A DNA stretch of 36,725 nt. It comes from an archaeon. Lineage in GTDB: Archaea; Nanobdellota; Nanobdellia; Woesearchaeales; GW2011-AR15. The translations under genes were made by a program, and so were the position numbers. Positions 8,194 to 17,653 of this stretch are shown piece by piece. The notes below the pieces were generated by a model. That model worked only from the letters and a program-made list of their open reading frames with translations. It was not told the origin of the DNA and made no database searches. Position 1 is the first letter of the stretch. Every line of letters begins with the position of its first letter. The stretch spans positions 1 to 36,725 of the forward strand of contig JABHHN010000101.1 of the NCBI GenBank assembly GCA_018671515.1, given 5' to 3'.

Positions 8194-8237
8194 AGTATAT
8201 CACAAATCATATTAAAAATTAATCGAGAAACTACAAA

Positions 8238-10127
8238 ATGACAGATGAAGAATATAGTGCAAAAAATATCACAGTCTTAGGTGGTATTGAAGCAGTCAGA
8301 AAAAGACCTGGGATGTATATTGGTTCAACAGACATAAGAGGTTTACATCACCTTGTATATGAAATAGTTGATAATAGTATTGATGAAGCAATGATGGGAC
8401 ATTGCAGTGAAATTATTGTAATAATCCATAAAGATGGAAGTGTTTCTGTAAGTGATGATGGTCGTGGAATTCCAGTTGACAATCATCCAAAATATAACAA
8501 ACCTGTTTTAGAAATCATCATGACAAAACTTCATGCTGGTGGAAAATTTGATAAAGATTCATATAAAGTTTCAGGTGGATTACATGGAGTAGGTATTTCA
8601 GTTGTAAATGCACTTTCAAAATGGGTTGAAATTGAAGTAAAAAAAAATGGTAAAGAATATGTTCAGAAATATGAAAGAGGATTTCCAGTTACTGAATTAG
8701 AAACAGTTGGTCCTACAGATGAAAAAGGAACAAATGTTAGATTCTTCCCAGATGATGAAATATTTGATACAATCACATTCCAATTTGAAATCCTATCATC
8801 AAGATTAAGAGAATTAGCATTTTTAAACAAAGGAATAAATATTTCACTAAAAGATGAAAGAACAGATAAGGAGAAAAATTTCATGTATGAAGGTGGAATT
8901 ATTTCTTTTATTGAACATTTAAATGCTAAAAAACATCCACTACATGAACCAATATTTTTTGAAAAAGAAAAAAATGGAACAATTGTAGAAATTGCAATGC
9001 AATATACTGATGCATATAATGAAATGCTATTTTCTTTTGTGAATAATATCAACACTATTGAAGGAGGAAGTCATGTCTCAGGTTTTAAGACTGCACTTAC
9101 AAGATCAATAAATAATTATTCTGAAAAAAATAATCTAAATAAAGATTCTAAACTATCAAGCGATGATGTGCGAGAAGGGCTAACTGTTGTAATATCACTA
9201 AAAGTACCTGAACCTCAATTCGAAGGTCAGACCAAAACAAAACTTGGAAATTCTGATGTAAAAGGAATAGTAGATTCTGTAGTTTCAGAAAAACTAGGAA
9301 TGTTTTTTGAAGAAAATCCAAGTGTTGCAAAAGAAATCATAACTAAATGTGTTGGAGCATCAAAAGCAAGAGAAGCTGCAAGAAAAGCAAGAGAATTAGT
9401 GAGAAGAAAAAGTATACTTGAAGGTTCAACCCTTCCTGGAAAACTTGCTGATTGTTCAGATAAAAATCCTGAAAATTGTGAAATTTATATTGTAGAAGGA
9501 GATTCCGCAGGTGGAAGTGCTAAACAAGGAAGAGATAGAGGTTTTCAAGCAATTCTTCCATTAAGAGGAAAAATCATAAATGTTGAAAAAGCAAGAATGC
9601 ACAAAGTTCTTCAAAATAATGAAATCATAGCAATGATTACAGCATTAGGAACAAGCATAGATGATGAATTCGACATATCAAAATTAAGATATCACAAAGT
9701 AATAATCATGACAGATAGTGATGTAGATGGAGCACATATTGGAACTCTATTATTAACTTTCTTCTATAGACACCTAAAAGAATTAGTAGAAAAAGGACAT
9801 ATATATCTAGCACAACCACCATTATATCTTCTAAAAAAAGGTAAAAAAGAAATATATGCCCAAAATGAAGATATAAGAACTAAAATAACAGAAGAATGGG
9901 GTAAAGATGGACTTCATGTTCAGAGATATAAAGGTCTAGGAGAAATGAATCCAATTCAATTGTGGGACACAACCATGGACCCAGCTACAAGATTCCTAAA
10001 AAGAGTGACCATTGAAGATGCAGTAGAAGCTGATGAAACATTTGTAACATTGATGGGTTCAGAAGTTCCACCAAGAAAGAAATTCATCCAAGATCACGCA
10101 AAAGAAGTCATTAATCTAGATATTTAA
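8238..10127 (+). CDS. gyrB: DNA gyrase subunit B
   Basis: This is the ATPase and TOPRIM subunit of type IIA topoisomerase. The GHKL ATPase motifs are [10 protein letters not shown] near residue 44, DDGRGIPV near 74 and [15 protein letters not shown] near 113. The TOPRIM motifs are [15 protein letters not shown] near 415 and [10 protein letters not shown] near 490. The tail [10 protein letters not shown] is also present. The 629-residue length is that of the compact bacterial form. Gyrase in archaea is generally considered a bacterial acquisition. gyrA, often adjacent, is not next to it: the following gene is on the other strand. It starts at an ATG after ACTACAAA with no clear Shine-Dalgarno. 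Confidence 0.97.
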   Translation: MTDEEYSAKNITVLGGIEAVRKRPGMYIGSTDIRGLHHLVYEIVDNSIDEAMMGHCSEIIVIIHKDGSVSVSDDGRGIPVDNHPKYNKPVLEIIMTKLHAGGKFDKDSYKVSGGLHGVGISVVNALSKWVEIEVKKNGKEYVQKYERGFPVTELETVGPTDEKGTNVRFFPDDEIFDTITFQFEILSSRLRELAFLNKGINISLKDERTDKEKNFMYEGGIISFIEHLNAKKHPLHEPIFFEKEKNGTIVEIAMQYTDAYNEMLFSFVNNINTIEGGSHVSGFKTALTRSINNYSEKNNLNKDSKLSSDDVREGLTVVISLKVPEPQFEGQTKTKLGNSDVKGIVDSVVSEKLGMFFEENPSVAKEIITKCVGASKAREAARKARELVRRKSILEGSTLPGKLADCSDKNPENCEIYIVEGDSAGGSAKQGRDRGFQAILPLRGKIINVEKARMHKVLQNNEIIAMITALGTSIDDEFDISKLRYHKVIIMTDSDVDGAHIGTLLLTFFYRHLKELVEKGHIYLAQPPLYLLKKGKKEIYAQNEDIRTKITEEWGKDGLHVQRYKGLGEMNPIQLWDTTMDPATRFLKRVTIEDAVEADETFVTLMGSEVPPRKKFIQDHAKEVINLDI

Positions 10128-10137
10128 TTTTATTTTT

Positions 10138-10422
10138 CTATAATTCTCTAAAAAATTCATATAGTGATATTAAAAAATATACTATAAAACCTGGAATTAA
10201 TACAATCACCCAATTTCTTAAAACAATTAATAATGATGTACATCCACAAATACAAGTTGCTATTGGTGATAAAAACCTAAAATCAGTACATTTAAATTGT
10301 TCCATTGGACAAGTAGCACACCTATATTTAATTGATGACAAAAAAACATACGAAATTAATGCAACTATAATAAAAATAATTATTTTCTTTTTGTTAGGTT
10401 TAAATGATTTTAAAAACAACAT
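10138..10422 (-). CDS. Small membrane protein with a cysteine-rich loop
   Basis: This 94-residue protein has a basic N-terminus, a first membrane segment (IIIFIIVALISYVFL), a loop with cysteines at YRCATCPMEQFKC, a CICGC stretch, and a second membrane segment near residues 66-88. It is convergent with gyrB, 10 nt apart, and lies just downstream of aRF1 on the same strand. The paired cysteines could be disulphides or metal ligands. I do not recognise the family. Confidence 0.55.
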   Translation of the reverse strand: MLFLKSFKPNKKKIIIFIIVALISYVFLSSIKYRCATCPMEQFKCTDFRFLSPIATCICGCTSLLIVLRNWVIVLIPGFIVYFLISLYEFFREL

Positions 10423-10470
10423 TAAATTATAAATAAATTATTTGGTATTTAAATATATCTTTAACTTCAA

Positions 10471-11571
10471 TCAATGCTCTACTTCATATCTAAGAATTGC
10501 AGCATACTTTCCCATTTCTCTTAATTGGACACCTTCTCTTGTTTCAATTGATATTACTTCTACTTTTGATCCAAATTCTTCAGCCTTTTCTTCAAAACTT
10601 TCAATAACTTCATCATCTAATAATTCACAAAGTAATACCGTATCTACAACACCCAATCCTAATTTCTCCAAAACTTGCTCCCTACCATATGCAACCATTT
10701 TAGGTTTAGTTGATAATAAATCAAAAAACTTCATCATCAAATCTTTTTCCTGACCTATTTCTTCTTTAGCTAAAACATCCTGACATTTATCAACTAATTC
10801 TTGGAGACCAAAGTCACCTGTATAACTTAAATCTTTTATTGCAATGACTTTCTTTTTTACTTCATTAGTTAAATCTCCTTTTTCAAGAAGTTCATTTTTA
10901 GTCATACCAGGTCCACCAACTAAAATACCTTTAATTTCTTTTCTATGAAGAAAATCATTTTTCATATATTCAGCAACTTTTTTATAAAATTCTTTTGCAG
11001 CTCCTTCTCTTAATCTTTCAAAACGCTGTGCACTCTGTCCACCTGCTCTCATTTTCCCTGGAACATTTGATGATGTCTTTGTAAGATTGATTATTGTTTT
11101 TCCAGATAAAAGAGCAATCCTTGCATCTCTTCTATCAACTACAACCAAACCATATGTCTCCTTTCTTTCTACCATTTCTTTTAAAGAATCTAATACAAAA
11201 GCCTTATCACATCTGTATAATCTAAAAGAAACTGGTTCTGGTGGTTCTAAACTCCAAACACCAATATCTTGTGCACCTTCTCTTTCTGAAATATTTCCTG
11301 CAAAAACTGCCAAACCATGTTCTGGATTTTTTTTATACAATCTAAGATGCTGTATCATCCGCTCCAATGAGTCCTGAACATTTTTTCTTGTTGTAGAATC
11401 TTTAATATTTGATGCAGTCCCTTGTTCTTGTGCAAGATGTTGTATGATTTTTACTAATTCATATCCTGCTGGAACGTAAACTGATACTAATTCTGTGTGT
11501 CGCCCCCTGACATGATCTAATTTTTTTATGAATTTGAGTAGTTCCCTTCTTTGCTTTTTATCTATAGCCAT
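10471..11571 (-). CDS. prf1: Peptide chain release factor 1 (aRF1/eRF1), shortened
   Basis: aRF1 recognises all three stop codons and triggers peptide release. The GGQ motif is at residues 177-179 (AGGQSAQR). The stop-codon-reading motif YxCxxxF is intact (YRCDKAF, 119-125). The NIKS motif reads NIKD at 55-58, a substitution of its last residue. At 366 residues it is clearly shorter than the roughly 410-residue archaeal norm. The C domain runs from LLCELLDDEVIE straight into EEFGSKVEVIS, so the minidomain that normally carries zinc-type cysteines is missing. The start MAIDKKQRREL fits, with a TATA box 28 nt upstream. Confidence 0.95.
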   Translation of the reverse strand: MAIDKKQRRELLKFIKKLDHVRGRHTELVSVYVPAGYELVKIIQHLAQEQGTASNIKDSTTRKNVQDSLERMIQHLRLYKKNPEHGLAVFAGNISEREGAQDIGVWSLEPPEPVSFRLYRCDKAFVLDSLKEMVERKETYGLVVVDRRDARIALLSGKTIINLTKTSSNVPGKMRAGGQSAQRFERLREGAAKEFYKKVAEYMKNDFLHRKEIKGILVGGPGMTKNELLEKGDLTNEVKKKVIAIKDLSYTGDFGLQELVDKCQDVLAKEEIGQEKDLMMKFFDLLSTKPKMVAYGREQVLEKLGLGVVDTVLLCELLDDEVIESFEEKAEEFGSKVEVISIETREGVQLREMGKYAAILRYEVEH

Positions 11572-11595
11572 ATGTATAGACGGAAAAAGGGTTAC

Positions 11596-11603
11596 TATAT
11601 AAA
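11596..11603 (-). promoter_or_regulatory. TATA box of aRF1
   Basis: On the minus strand TTTATATA (inside TTTTTATATAGT) is centred about 28 nt before the ATG, matching a nearly leaderless transcript. Confidence 0.5.
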
Positions 11604-11668
11604 AATTACGCGAAAAATTAAGTTTTAGTTAAGATAGTTTTAAATTTCCACTATTTCTTTTCTTTATT

Positions 11669-12325
11669 ATGCACTATTTAATTAAAAATTCATTTATTGA
11701 AATGTATCCAGACAAAGAATTAAATTTTGATGCTAAATTAAAGTATTCAAAAGCATTCAAAGGGTATAATGCAAATGTCAAATATTCAAGAAACAAAGAT
11801 TTTTTTGAATTCAGATTAAGCTATAATTGGAAAGATGTATCAAGTGAAATCAAGATGGGGATAATACAGAATCTTTTCAATAGAGTAAATAAAACAAATG
11901 TAAAAACACTAAATATTGAAATGTATAATATTTTTTTAAAAAAACTAACTGATTATGTTCCAGTAACTAAGACTGATGAAATTCTAGAAAAATCATTTGA
12001 TAGAGTAAATGAAACGTATTTTGACAATTTGATGATTAAACCAAACCTCATTTTTGGAGGAAAAAATATACAAACACTTGGAACTTATTCGTATGGAACA
12101 GATACAATAATGATATCAAAACTTCTCATAAAAGACTTAAATCTTCTTGATTATGTAATGTATCATGAAATGCTCCATAAAAAACTAAAATATCAACAAA
12201 AAAATGGAAGAACACAACATCATTCTCCAGAATTTAAAAGACTTGAAAGATTATACTTTGACAAAGATGCTGAAAGTAAATTGAATAAATTTGTTAGAAA
12301 ACATAAATTTAAAGGATGGTTTTAA
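11669..12325 (+). CDS. SprT-like zinc metallopeptidase
   Basis: The C-terminal half carries the zinc site YHEMLHKK (HExxH) and a downstream HHSPEFKRLE that can supply the third ligand, the pattern of SprT/WLM-type peptidases. The N-terminal 130 residues are a charged helical and strand region without a family match. The protein has 218 residues, no signal peptide and a basic C-terminus (KFVRKHKFKGWF), so it is likely cytoplasmic. SprT-like proteins in eukaryotes degrade DNA-protein crosslinks; the substrate here is unknown. Its stop codon overlaps the stop codon of the convergent giant gene. Confidence 0.8.
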   Translation: MHYLIKNSFIEMYPDKELNFDAKLKYSKAFKGYNANVKYSRNKDFFEFRLSYNWKDVSSEIKMGIIQNLFNRVNKTNVKTLNIEMYNIFLKKLTDYVPVTKTDEILEKSFDRVNETYFDNLMIKPNLIFGGKNIQTLGTYSYGTDTIMISKLLIKDLNLLDYVMYHEMLHKKLKYQQKNGRTQHHSPEFKRLERLYFDKDAESKLNKFVRKHKFKGWF

Positions 12326-15300
12326 GGTATATGTTTATAAAGAAAAAATGCTACATTATCTTTTGTATTTCCAACTGATAAATCTGAAAGCCATTTTGAA
12401 ACTTGTTCTATTGGTTGTGTATCTATCCTGTGTTTAAATTGGTTCCATAAATCTGGTCTTTTATTAAAAAGACTTTTGTACCAATCAGATGACAAGAAAA
12501 AAACATCACCATAATCCATTTGAATTCGACTATTTTGATTTGGTATCAGTTGAATAGGTGTAACTCGTGATTCTCTTCTTCCAAATACATTTTCAACTAT
12601 TTCTTTCCCTACTGCATTTTTATAAACTTCTGGATCAGCCAATTGTTCCCAACCTGCATTTTGTTTTAATCTATACACCCCTGGATCTCCAGCATAACGA
12701 AAATCTATAAAATCACCATTAACTTGAGCTCCAACTCCTACCATTGGTTGACCTCTATCAATTACTGCGTCACTTGCTATATGAAGAGCATCATCAAAAT
12801 CAATCCCATTTGCTATTGCTTTATCAAACGCATCAAAAAATATTACATTGCCTTCTCCAGGTATAAAATCCCTATGTTGTGGAGTAGAAACTTCATCTAG
12901 TACTAATATATAATCACCAATATCTCCTTTAAATATACCAATTGCATCTTGATTATTTTGTTTATACAATCTAAAATAATCAGGGTCCCAACCCTTTGGT
13001 ATATTTACAGAATTTCCATGACCTTCCAAAGCAACATAACCTTCCGCAATTCCATTTTTTACTTTCCCCCTTAATTTTCCTCTATAAACACCTGCAAGTG
13101 CCTCAGCATTTCCTGATAATTGTGTTTGCATATTTGAACCTGTAAGATCTACTACTCGAGCTTCAAAATAATTTTCCATAGAATAAATCCAATTATCTAT
13201 ATCTAATTGATTTCTCATACCTCTCATTTGTTTTCTTGCTGCAGATCTTATTATTTCATCAGTATTTTGAACACTTAAATCAAATAACTGTCTTAAAGCA
13301 CCTTGTCTTATAGCATCATCAGAAGTCTCAATAGCTATTCTTGCCAATCCATTTATTGCTTTTGAACTACCTTGACCTCCTTGCATTGCAACCTTCCTCA
13401 ACATCGCAAATTGAGTTGCAATATCATCAACAGCACCTTTAGCAGGTCTTACCAATCTTGAAATAATATCATCAACATTATTTGAACTAACAGACCTTAC
13501 TTTTCTTGATCCTCCTACTATCCTATTTCTCATTTTTGTAAGTTTTTCAACCATATCATCTGAAAAACTACCACCTCTATTCTTTACTGATTGAAGAACC
13601 TGATCTGCTCGATTTGCCAACCTATTTGTCTTAGCAGAGGTAGTTTGTGAAGGAAATTGTCCAATGAGTTTATCATATTCTATCTGAAGACCAAAAATTT
13701 CATATTCAATTTCTCCTACTTGTTTATACAATGGATTTTTATTCAACATTTCATTAATTCGATCTTTTATAATTCCAATTTTTTTTGCATTTTCTTCATT
13801 CATTCGTTTTAATTCAGAAGGCTTTAAATTATTCAGATAATAATTTTCTGCTCTCTGCCTTCTCAAATCAATTAACTCCTCAAGTAATTCATGTTGTTCA
13901 TCTTGAAGAGCGGTCATTTTTTCATTACTCATTATTTCATCAACAATGTCTTGTTTTTTCTTTACTTTTGCTAATAAGTCATCAGCCTTAGCAATAGCTG
14001 ATTCATCTGCAAAACTCAATCCTGCAGATGATTTTCTAGCTTTCCATGAACTTCTTAATTTTCTTGTAGTATCTCTTGCTTGTTTTGCAAGATTATTACC
14101 TTTTGGATTAAAATCTTCAACCATCAATTCCCAATCCCAAAATTTAACATCTTCACTTCCACCTAAATGACTTTCTCTTCCAATTTTCGCCCATTTCCCA
14201 CCATATCTTTCCAATGCAAGTGGACCAACTATAAACATTAACATCTGCACAGTCCTTCCAACACATTCACCTTTTTCAGACTTTTTTTTAAGTTCTTCAA
14301 CATATTTTTCTTCACTACTCATGGTTTCATCAGGGTTATCAAATGCAGTTTTACATTCACCAAATATATTTCCAATATCAAGTAAAGTTACTCCTAATCC
14401 ACCAAATAATAATGTTACCATTACTGTACCTTTAGCAAATCTACCAGCTCCTGTCAATACTCTTGCAAAACGACTCTCGGAGGCAAAAAATTTTGCTATA
14501 AAAGGCATATCACTCAAAAATTTAAACATTGTACCAACTTTAGATATAGCACCAAACATCCAATTCCCAACTATAATTCCTCCAATTGCACCTATAACAA
14601 AATCTGCAATCTGCAACAAATTTATTGTTCCAATATTTTTCTTTATTTTTTCTTGACCATCCATAGCAAGCTGTAATTCTTTTGAATAATCAGGATCTTT
14701 TTCATTAAGTTCAATTATACTTGCCCATTGTCTTCCTGCAATTTCAGTTAGCATACTTTTTTTTGCACCATAGATTTTATCATGCCAAAATGGACCTTTT
14801 CCTGCGCCATTTGGATATTTATCTAATAAATTTTGATATGTTTTTAATGCACTATCTTCAAAAATTCCCCTAAATTCATTATCTTCATTTTCAGTCCAAC
14901 CTCCCATAGATTCCATTATTACAAAATAATCAAGCCAACCATATCCAAACAAAATCAAACCTGCATTTTCTTCATTTATTGCTTTAAATAATGGAACTGA
15001 AGGTGCATAAGTATTCACTGACTTAATCAATGAATTTATTTTATTCTTTCCAACTTCTTTATCTCTAGAATCTTTATCTGGGTAATCAGCATTTAATTCA
15101 AATGAAATTTCTTTAGAAAAACCTAATGCTTTTATTACAGCATCTTCTTTCTCTTCTTGTGTAGATATCCCTGCAATACCCAATTCATCCCTAATTTCTT
15201 GACAGTTTACTTGACAATCATCTGAAATATATTTTATTGAATTATATATTGTACTCCAACTCTTATCTTGTATTTCATTATTCTCATCAATTACTTGACC

Positions 15301-17652
15301 TGTAATAAAATTCTTCTTCAAATTTTCTATCTTTTGAGCAAGTTCATTATCTTCAGGCGGAGCAAATTCTCCAGGGTCTAACAAAGGTTGTCCATAAAGA
15401 CTACTCTTTAAAATTAAGAATGACTGTTCTATATCAAAAAGTTTTTCATCTGATCTTTTTAAACCATCAAAATATTTTTCTGTTCTTTTTCCACTTCCAA
15501 TTAAAAGAAGATATTTAAATGGATTTGTTAAAGAAGTAAAAAAAATCTCAAGACCACTAGCACCTATTCCTACTGAATCTTCAAGTAATATCTGTCTATA
15601 ATTTTCAGTAATTCCTAATGCAAGTTGAGTATTAGTTATACTTGCTTCAAGATAATATTTTATTACATCATTTCTTATATTTTTTTCATATGTGTTAATT
15701 GCATTTTTGAATACATCTGGCTCATTAATTGCTTCAAGAAACTGTTTTTGTTGTTCTTCACCCATATTTGATTTTGCATATTGTTCTATATAATTTTTAA
15801 ATGATTCTTTATATTCTTCCAATTCAGAATCTTTACAAAAATCCAAAGGTGAACCATATCCCTTAAAATTTTCAGACCTATAACATTTAGATCTAGCTTT
15901 GAGAAATCTTTTAAAAGCTTCTGTATATTCACTATCTATTCTTTCAAGTTCTTCAATTCTTTTTGAACCTAATAATTCATTTAATCCAATTCTTATTTCT
16001 TCTTCATTATCAGAAAAAACTAATAAATTTGCAAAACTTCCTTGTGAATATGTTCTTTGTTTTGCAACACATTCTCCATTTTTATCATATATCCTTACAT
16101 TTAATGTATACGCACCTGTAACTTTAGGCACAAATGATCCAGTATATTTTGCAATTCCATCTATAAACATTACTTTATTTTCTAATAATGGTATTGTCTG
16201 CTCTCCTGTGTCTTCATTAAATAAGCTTATTTCTATTTCTCTTTCTTCATCAGATATACTAAATTGGTCTGTTTCTAAATTTGTATCTTCCTGATTATCT
16301 GTAGATGAACTTATTGATGAAGTAGAATCAAAAATTATTTCAAATTTTATTTCATCAAATGCATCAAAAACTTGAACATTCTGATTATTCTCAAGATTAG
16401 TGGTTATTACAATAGATTCATCACATGTTCTTTTATAATCATCAAACAAAGGATCATCTGGTGGTACAAGGTCTTCTGTTGAGAGTATATCATAAAACGC
16501 ATCCAATGCTTTTTCATCTAAATCAGCATAATTTGTGATTTCATTGCATTGTTTTTCTTCATCTTCAATTGGTGGACAATCTTCAATACTTTTTATAACT
16601 TCAAGATCAACATCAGGTGTACATTCTAATGCATAATCAATTTCGCCATTAGACACAAATACTCTTATTACCCTACAATCATTTAAAGTCCTTTCTACTG
16701 TGGTTTTTGAAGAATCGGAGCATGTATTAGTTCCTAAAAAACCAGGATAATTTTCCAAATTTAGAGGAATGTCTGGATTATAATTTTCAATTTTTTTTAA
16801 AAATTCTCTCTTATTTGCTAACCAATTTAATTCATCTCTTACATCCAAATCTGGATCTGTAAACCCAATTGGATCACCATTAATATTATAATTACAATCA
16901 GGATATCCTGGGTTATCCCAATTTCCACTAGGTGGATTGTAATCATCTTCACCATCAGGTCCGTATCTACAAAGGTAGTTTATCCTATCTTGTAATGTAC
17001 AATCATTATTATCAATATTTTCTTTACATTTATCTGGATCTTCCAAACATTTTTCTATTTCTTCATTTGCTTGTGTTAAATCCATATCAAACCCATTATC
17101 TTCTCCGGGCATAATATCTTCTTCACAGATTCCTTCATTTGAAATACAATTACATTCCTTAAATAAAAATAAATATTTTTTATCATCCTGTTCAAATGGT
17201 TTAGATAAACAAATTTGACTAATTTCATTATTTTCATTACATGAAAGACTATCCTTTCCAATACCTAAAGGACATTCTAACTCTTTATCATAGCTTAATC
17301 GTTTTACTAGATAATCAGAAGAAATTGAAGATTTACATTGAGATTCAACAATTGCTATATCATCATCTGTATCACAACTATCTAAACATCTCTTTATATA
17401 TAATGAACCCGCATCAGTATTATCACTAAGGCAAGTCCAACTAAATAAATCCTGATTATTATTACACCAAAATTTCTTATTTCCTGATGGAGAATAACTG
17501 TTATGATATTTTTCATCAATTTCTTCACATTTTAATTTAGAATCTATATAACCCATAGGTAGATTTGAGGTATCTGCAATTGTCACCGTAATAGGAATAG
17601 TTGCAGTAAGAATAATATAAATCATAAACAACGAGAGTATTTTTTTTCTCAT
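12322..17652 (-). CDS. Giant membrane protein: Cys-rich exterior, three central TM segments, C-terminal PP2C-like domain
   Basis: The 1776-residue protein starts with a signal peptide (about 1-27). Residues 40-400 are acidic and rich in cysteines, and an Ig-like stretch lies near 500-550. Three membrane segments lie near 1015-1035, 1075-1095 and 1134-1150. Then come a coiled coil (about 1235-1340), helical repeats (1410-1485), and a domain from about 1530 resembling PPM/PP2C phosphatases. In that domain QDAIGIF, ILVLDEVS, VGAQVNGDFIDFRYAGDPGVYRL, VFFLSSDWYKSL and TKDNVAFFLYK follow the family's motif order. The metal-binding Asps appear kept, but DGMGG has become DEVST and SDG has become SDW. 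Three TM segments after an exported N-terminus would put the phosphatase in the cytoplasm. It starts 1 nt after the pilin-like gene. Confidence 0.85.
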   Translation of the reverse strand: MRKKILSLFMIYIILTATIPITVTIADTSNLPMGYIDSKLKCEEIDEKYHNSYSPSGNKKFWCNNNQDLFSWTCLSDNTDAGSLYIKRCLDSCDTDDDIAIVESQCKSSISSDYLVKRLSYDKELECPLGIGKDSLSCNENNEISQICLSKPFEQDDKKYLFLFKECNCISNEGICEEDIMPGEDNGFDMDLTQANEEIEKCLEDPDKCKENIDNNDCTLQDRINYLCRYGPDGEDDYNPPSGNWDNPGYPDCNYNINGDPIGFTDPDLDVRDELNWLANKREFLKKIENYNPDIPLNLENYPGFLGTNTCSDSSKTTVERTLNDCRVIRVFVSNGEIDYALECTPDVDLEVIKSIEDCPPIEDEEKQCNEITNYADLDEKALDAFYDILSTEDLVPPDDPLFDDYKRTCDESIVITTNLENNQNVQVFDAFDEIKFEIIFDSTSSISSSTDNQEDTNLETDQFSISDEEREIEISLFNEDTGEQTIPLLENKVMFIDGIAKYTGSFVPKVTGAYTLNVRIYDKNGECVAKQRTYSQGSFANLLVFSDNEEEIRIGLNELLGSKRIEELERIDSEYTEAFKRFLKARSKCYRSENFKGYGSPLDFCKDSELEEYKESFKNYIEQYAKSNMGEEQQKQFLEAINEPDVFKNAINTYEKNIRNDVIKYYLEASITNTQLALGITENYRQILLEDSVGIGASGLEIFFTSLTNPFKYLLLIGSGKRTEKYFDGLKRSDEKLFDIEQSFLILKSSLYGQPLLDPGEFAPPEDNELAQKIENLKKNFITGQVIDENNEIQDKSWSTIYNSIKYISDDCQVNCQEIRDELGIAGISTQEEKEDAVIKALGFSKEISFELNADYPDKDSRDKEVGKNKINSLIKSVNTYAPSVPLFKAINEENAGLILFGYGWLDYFVIMESMGGWTENEDNEFRGIFEDSALKTYQNLLDKYPNGAGKGPFWHDKIYGAKKSMLTEIAGRQWASIIELNEKDPDYSKELQLAMDGQEKIKKNIGTINLLQIADFVIGAIGGIIVGNWMFGAISKVGTMFKFLSDMPFIAKFFASESRFARVLTGAGRFAKGTVMVTLLFGGLGVTLLDIGNIFGECKTAFDNPDETMSSEEKYVEELKKKSEKGECVGRTVQMLMFIVGPLALERYGGKWAKIGRESHLGGSEDVKFWDWELMVEDFNPKGNNLAKQARDTTRKLRSSWKARKSSAGLSFADESAIAKADDLLAKVKKKQDIVDEIMSNEKMTALQDEQHELLEELIDLRRQRAENYYLNNLKPSELKRMNEENAKKIGIIKDRINEMLNKNPLYKQVGEIEYEIFGLQIEYDKLIGQFPSQTTSAKTNRLANRADQVLQSVKNRGGSFSDDMVEKLTKMRNRIVGGSRKVRSVSSNNVDDIISRLVRPAKGAVDDIATQFAMLRKVAMQGGQGSSKAINGLARIAIETSDDAIRQGALRQLFDLSVQNTDEIIRSAARKQMRGMRNQLDIDNWIYSMENYFEARVVDLTGSNMQTQLSGNAEALAGVYRGKLRGKVKNGIAEGYVALEGHGNSVNIPKGWDPDYFRLYKQNNQDAIGIFKGDIGDYILVLDEVSTPQHRDFIPGEGNVIFFDAFDKAIANGIDFDDALHIASDAVIDRGQPMVGVGAQVNGDFIDFRYAGDPGVYRLKQNAGWEQLADPEVYKNAVGKEIVENVFGRRESRVTPIQLIPNQNSRIQMDYGDVFFLSSDWYKSLFNKRPDLWNQFKHRIDTQPIEQVSKWLSDLSVGNTKDNVAFFLYKHIP

Positions 17653-17653
17653 A

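Noticed and set aside
10442-10753. Plus-strand ORF antisense to aRF1
   Set aside because: Ser/Asn-rich shadow; aRF1 on the minus strand is unambiguous.
15899-16294. Plus-strand 131-aa ORF antisense to the giant gene
   Set aside because: Reverse-frame shadow with Ser/Leu composition expected from antisense of AT-rich coding sequence.
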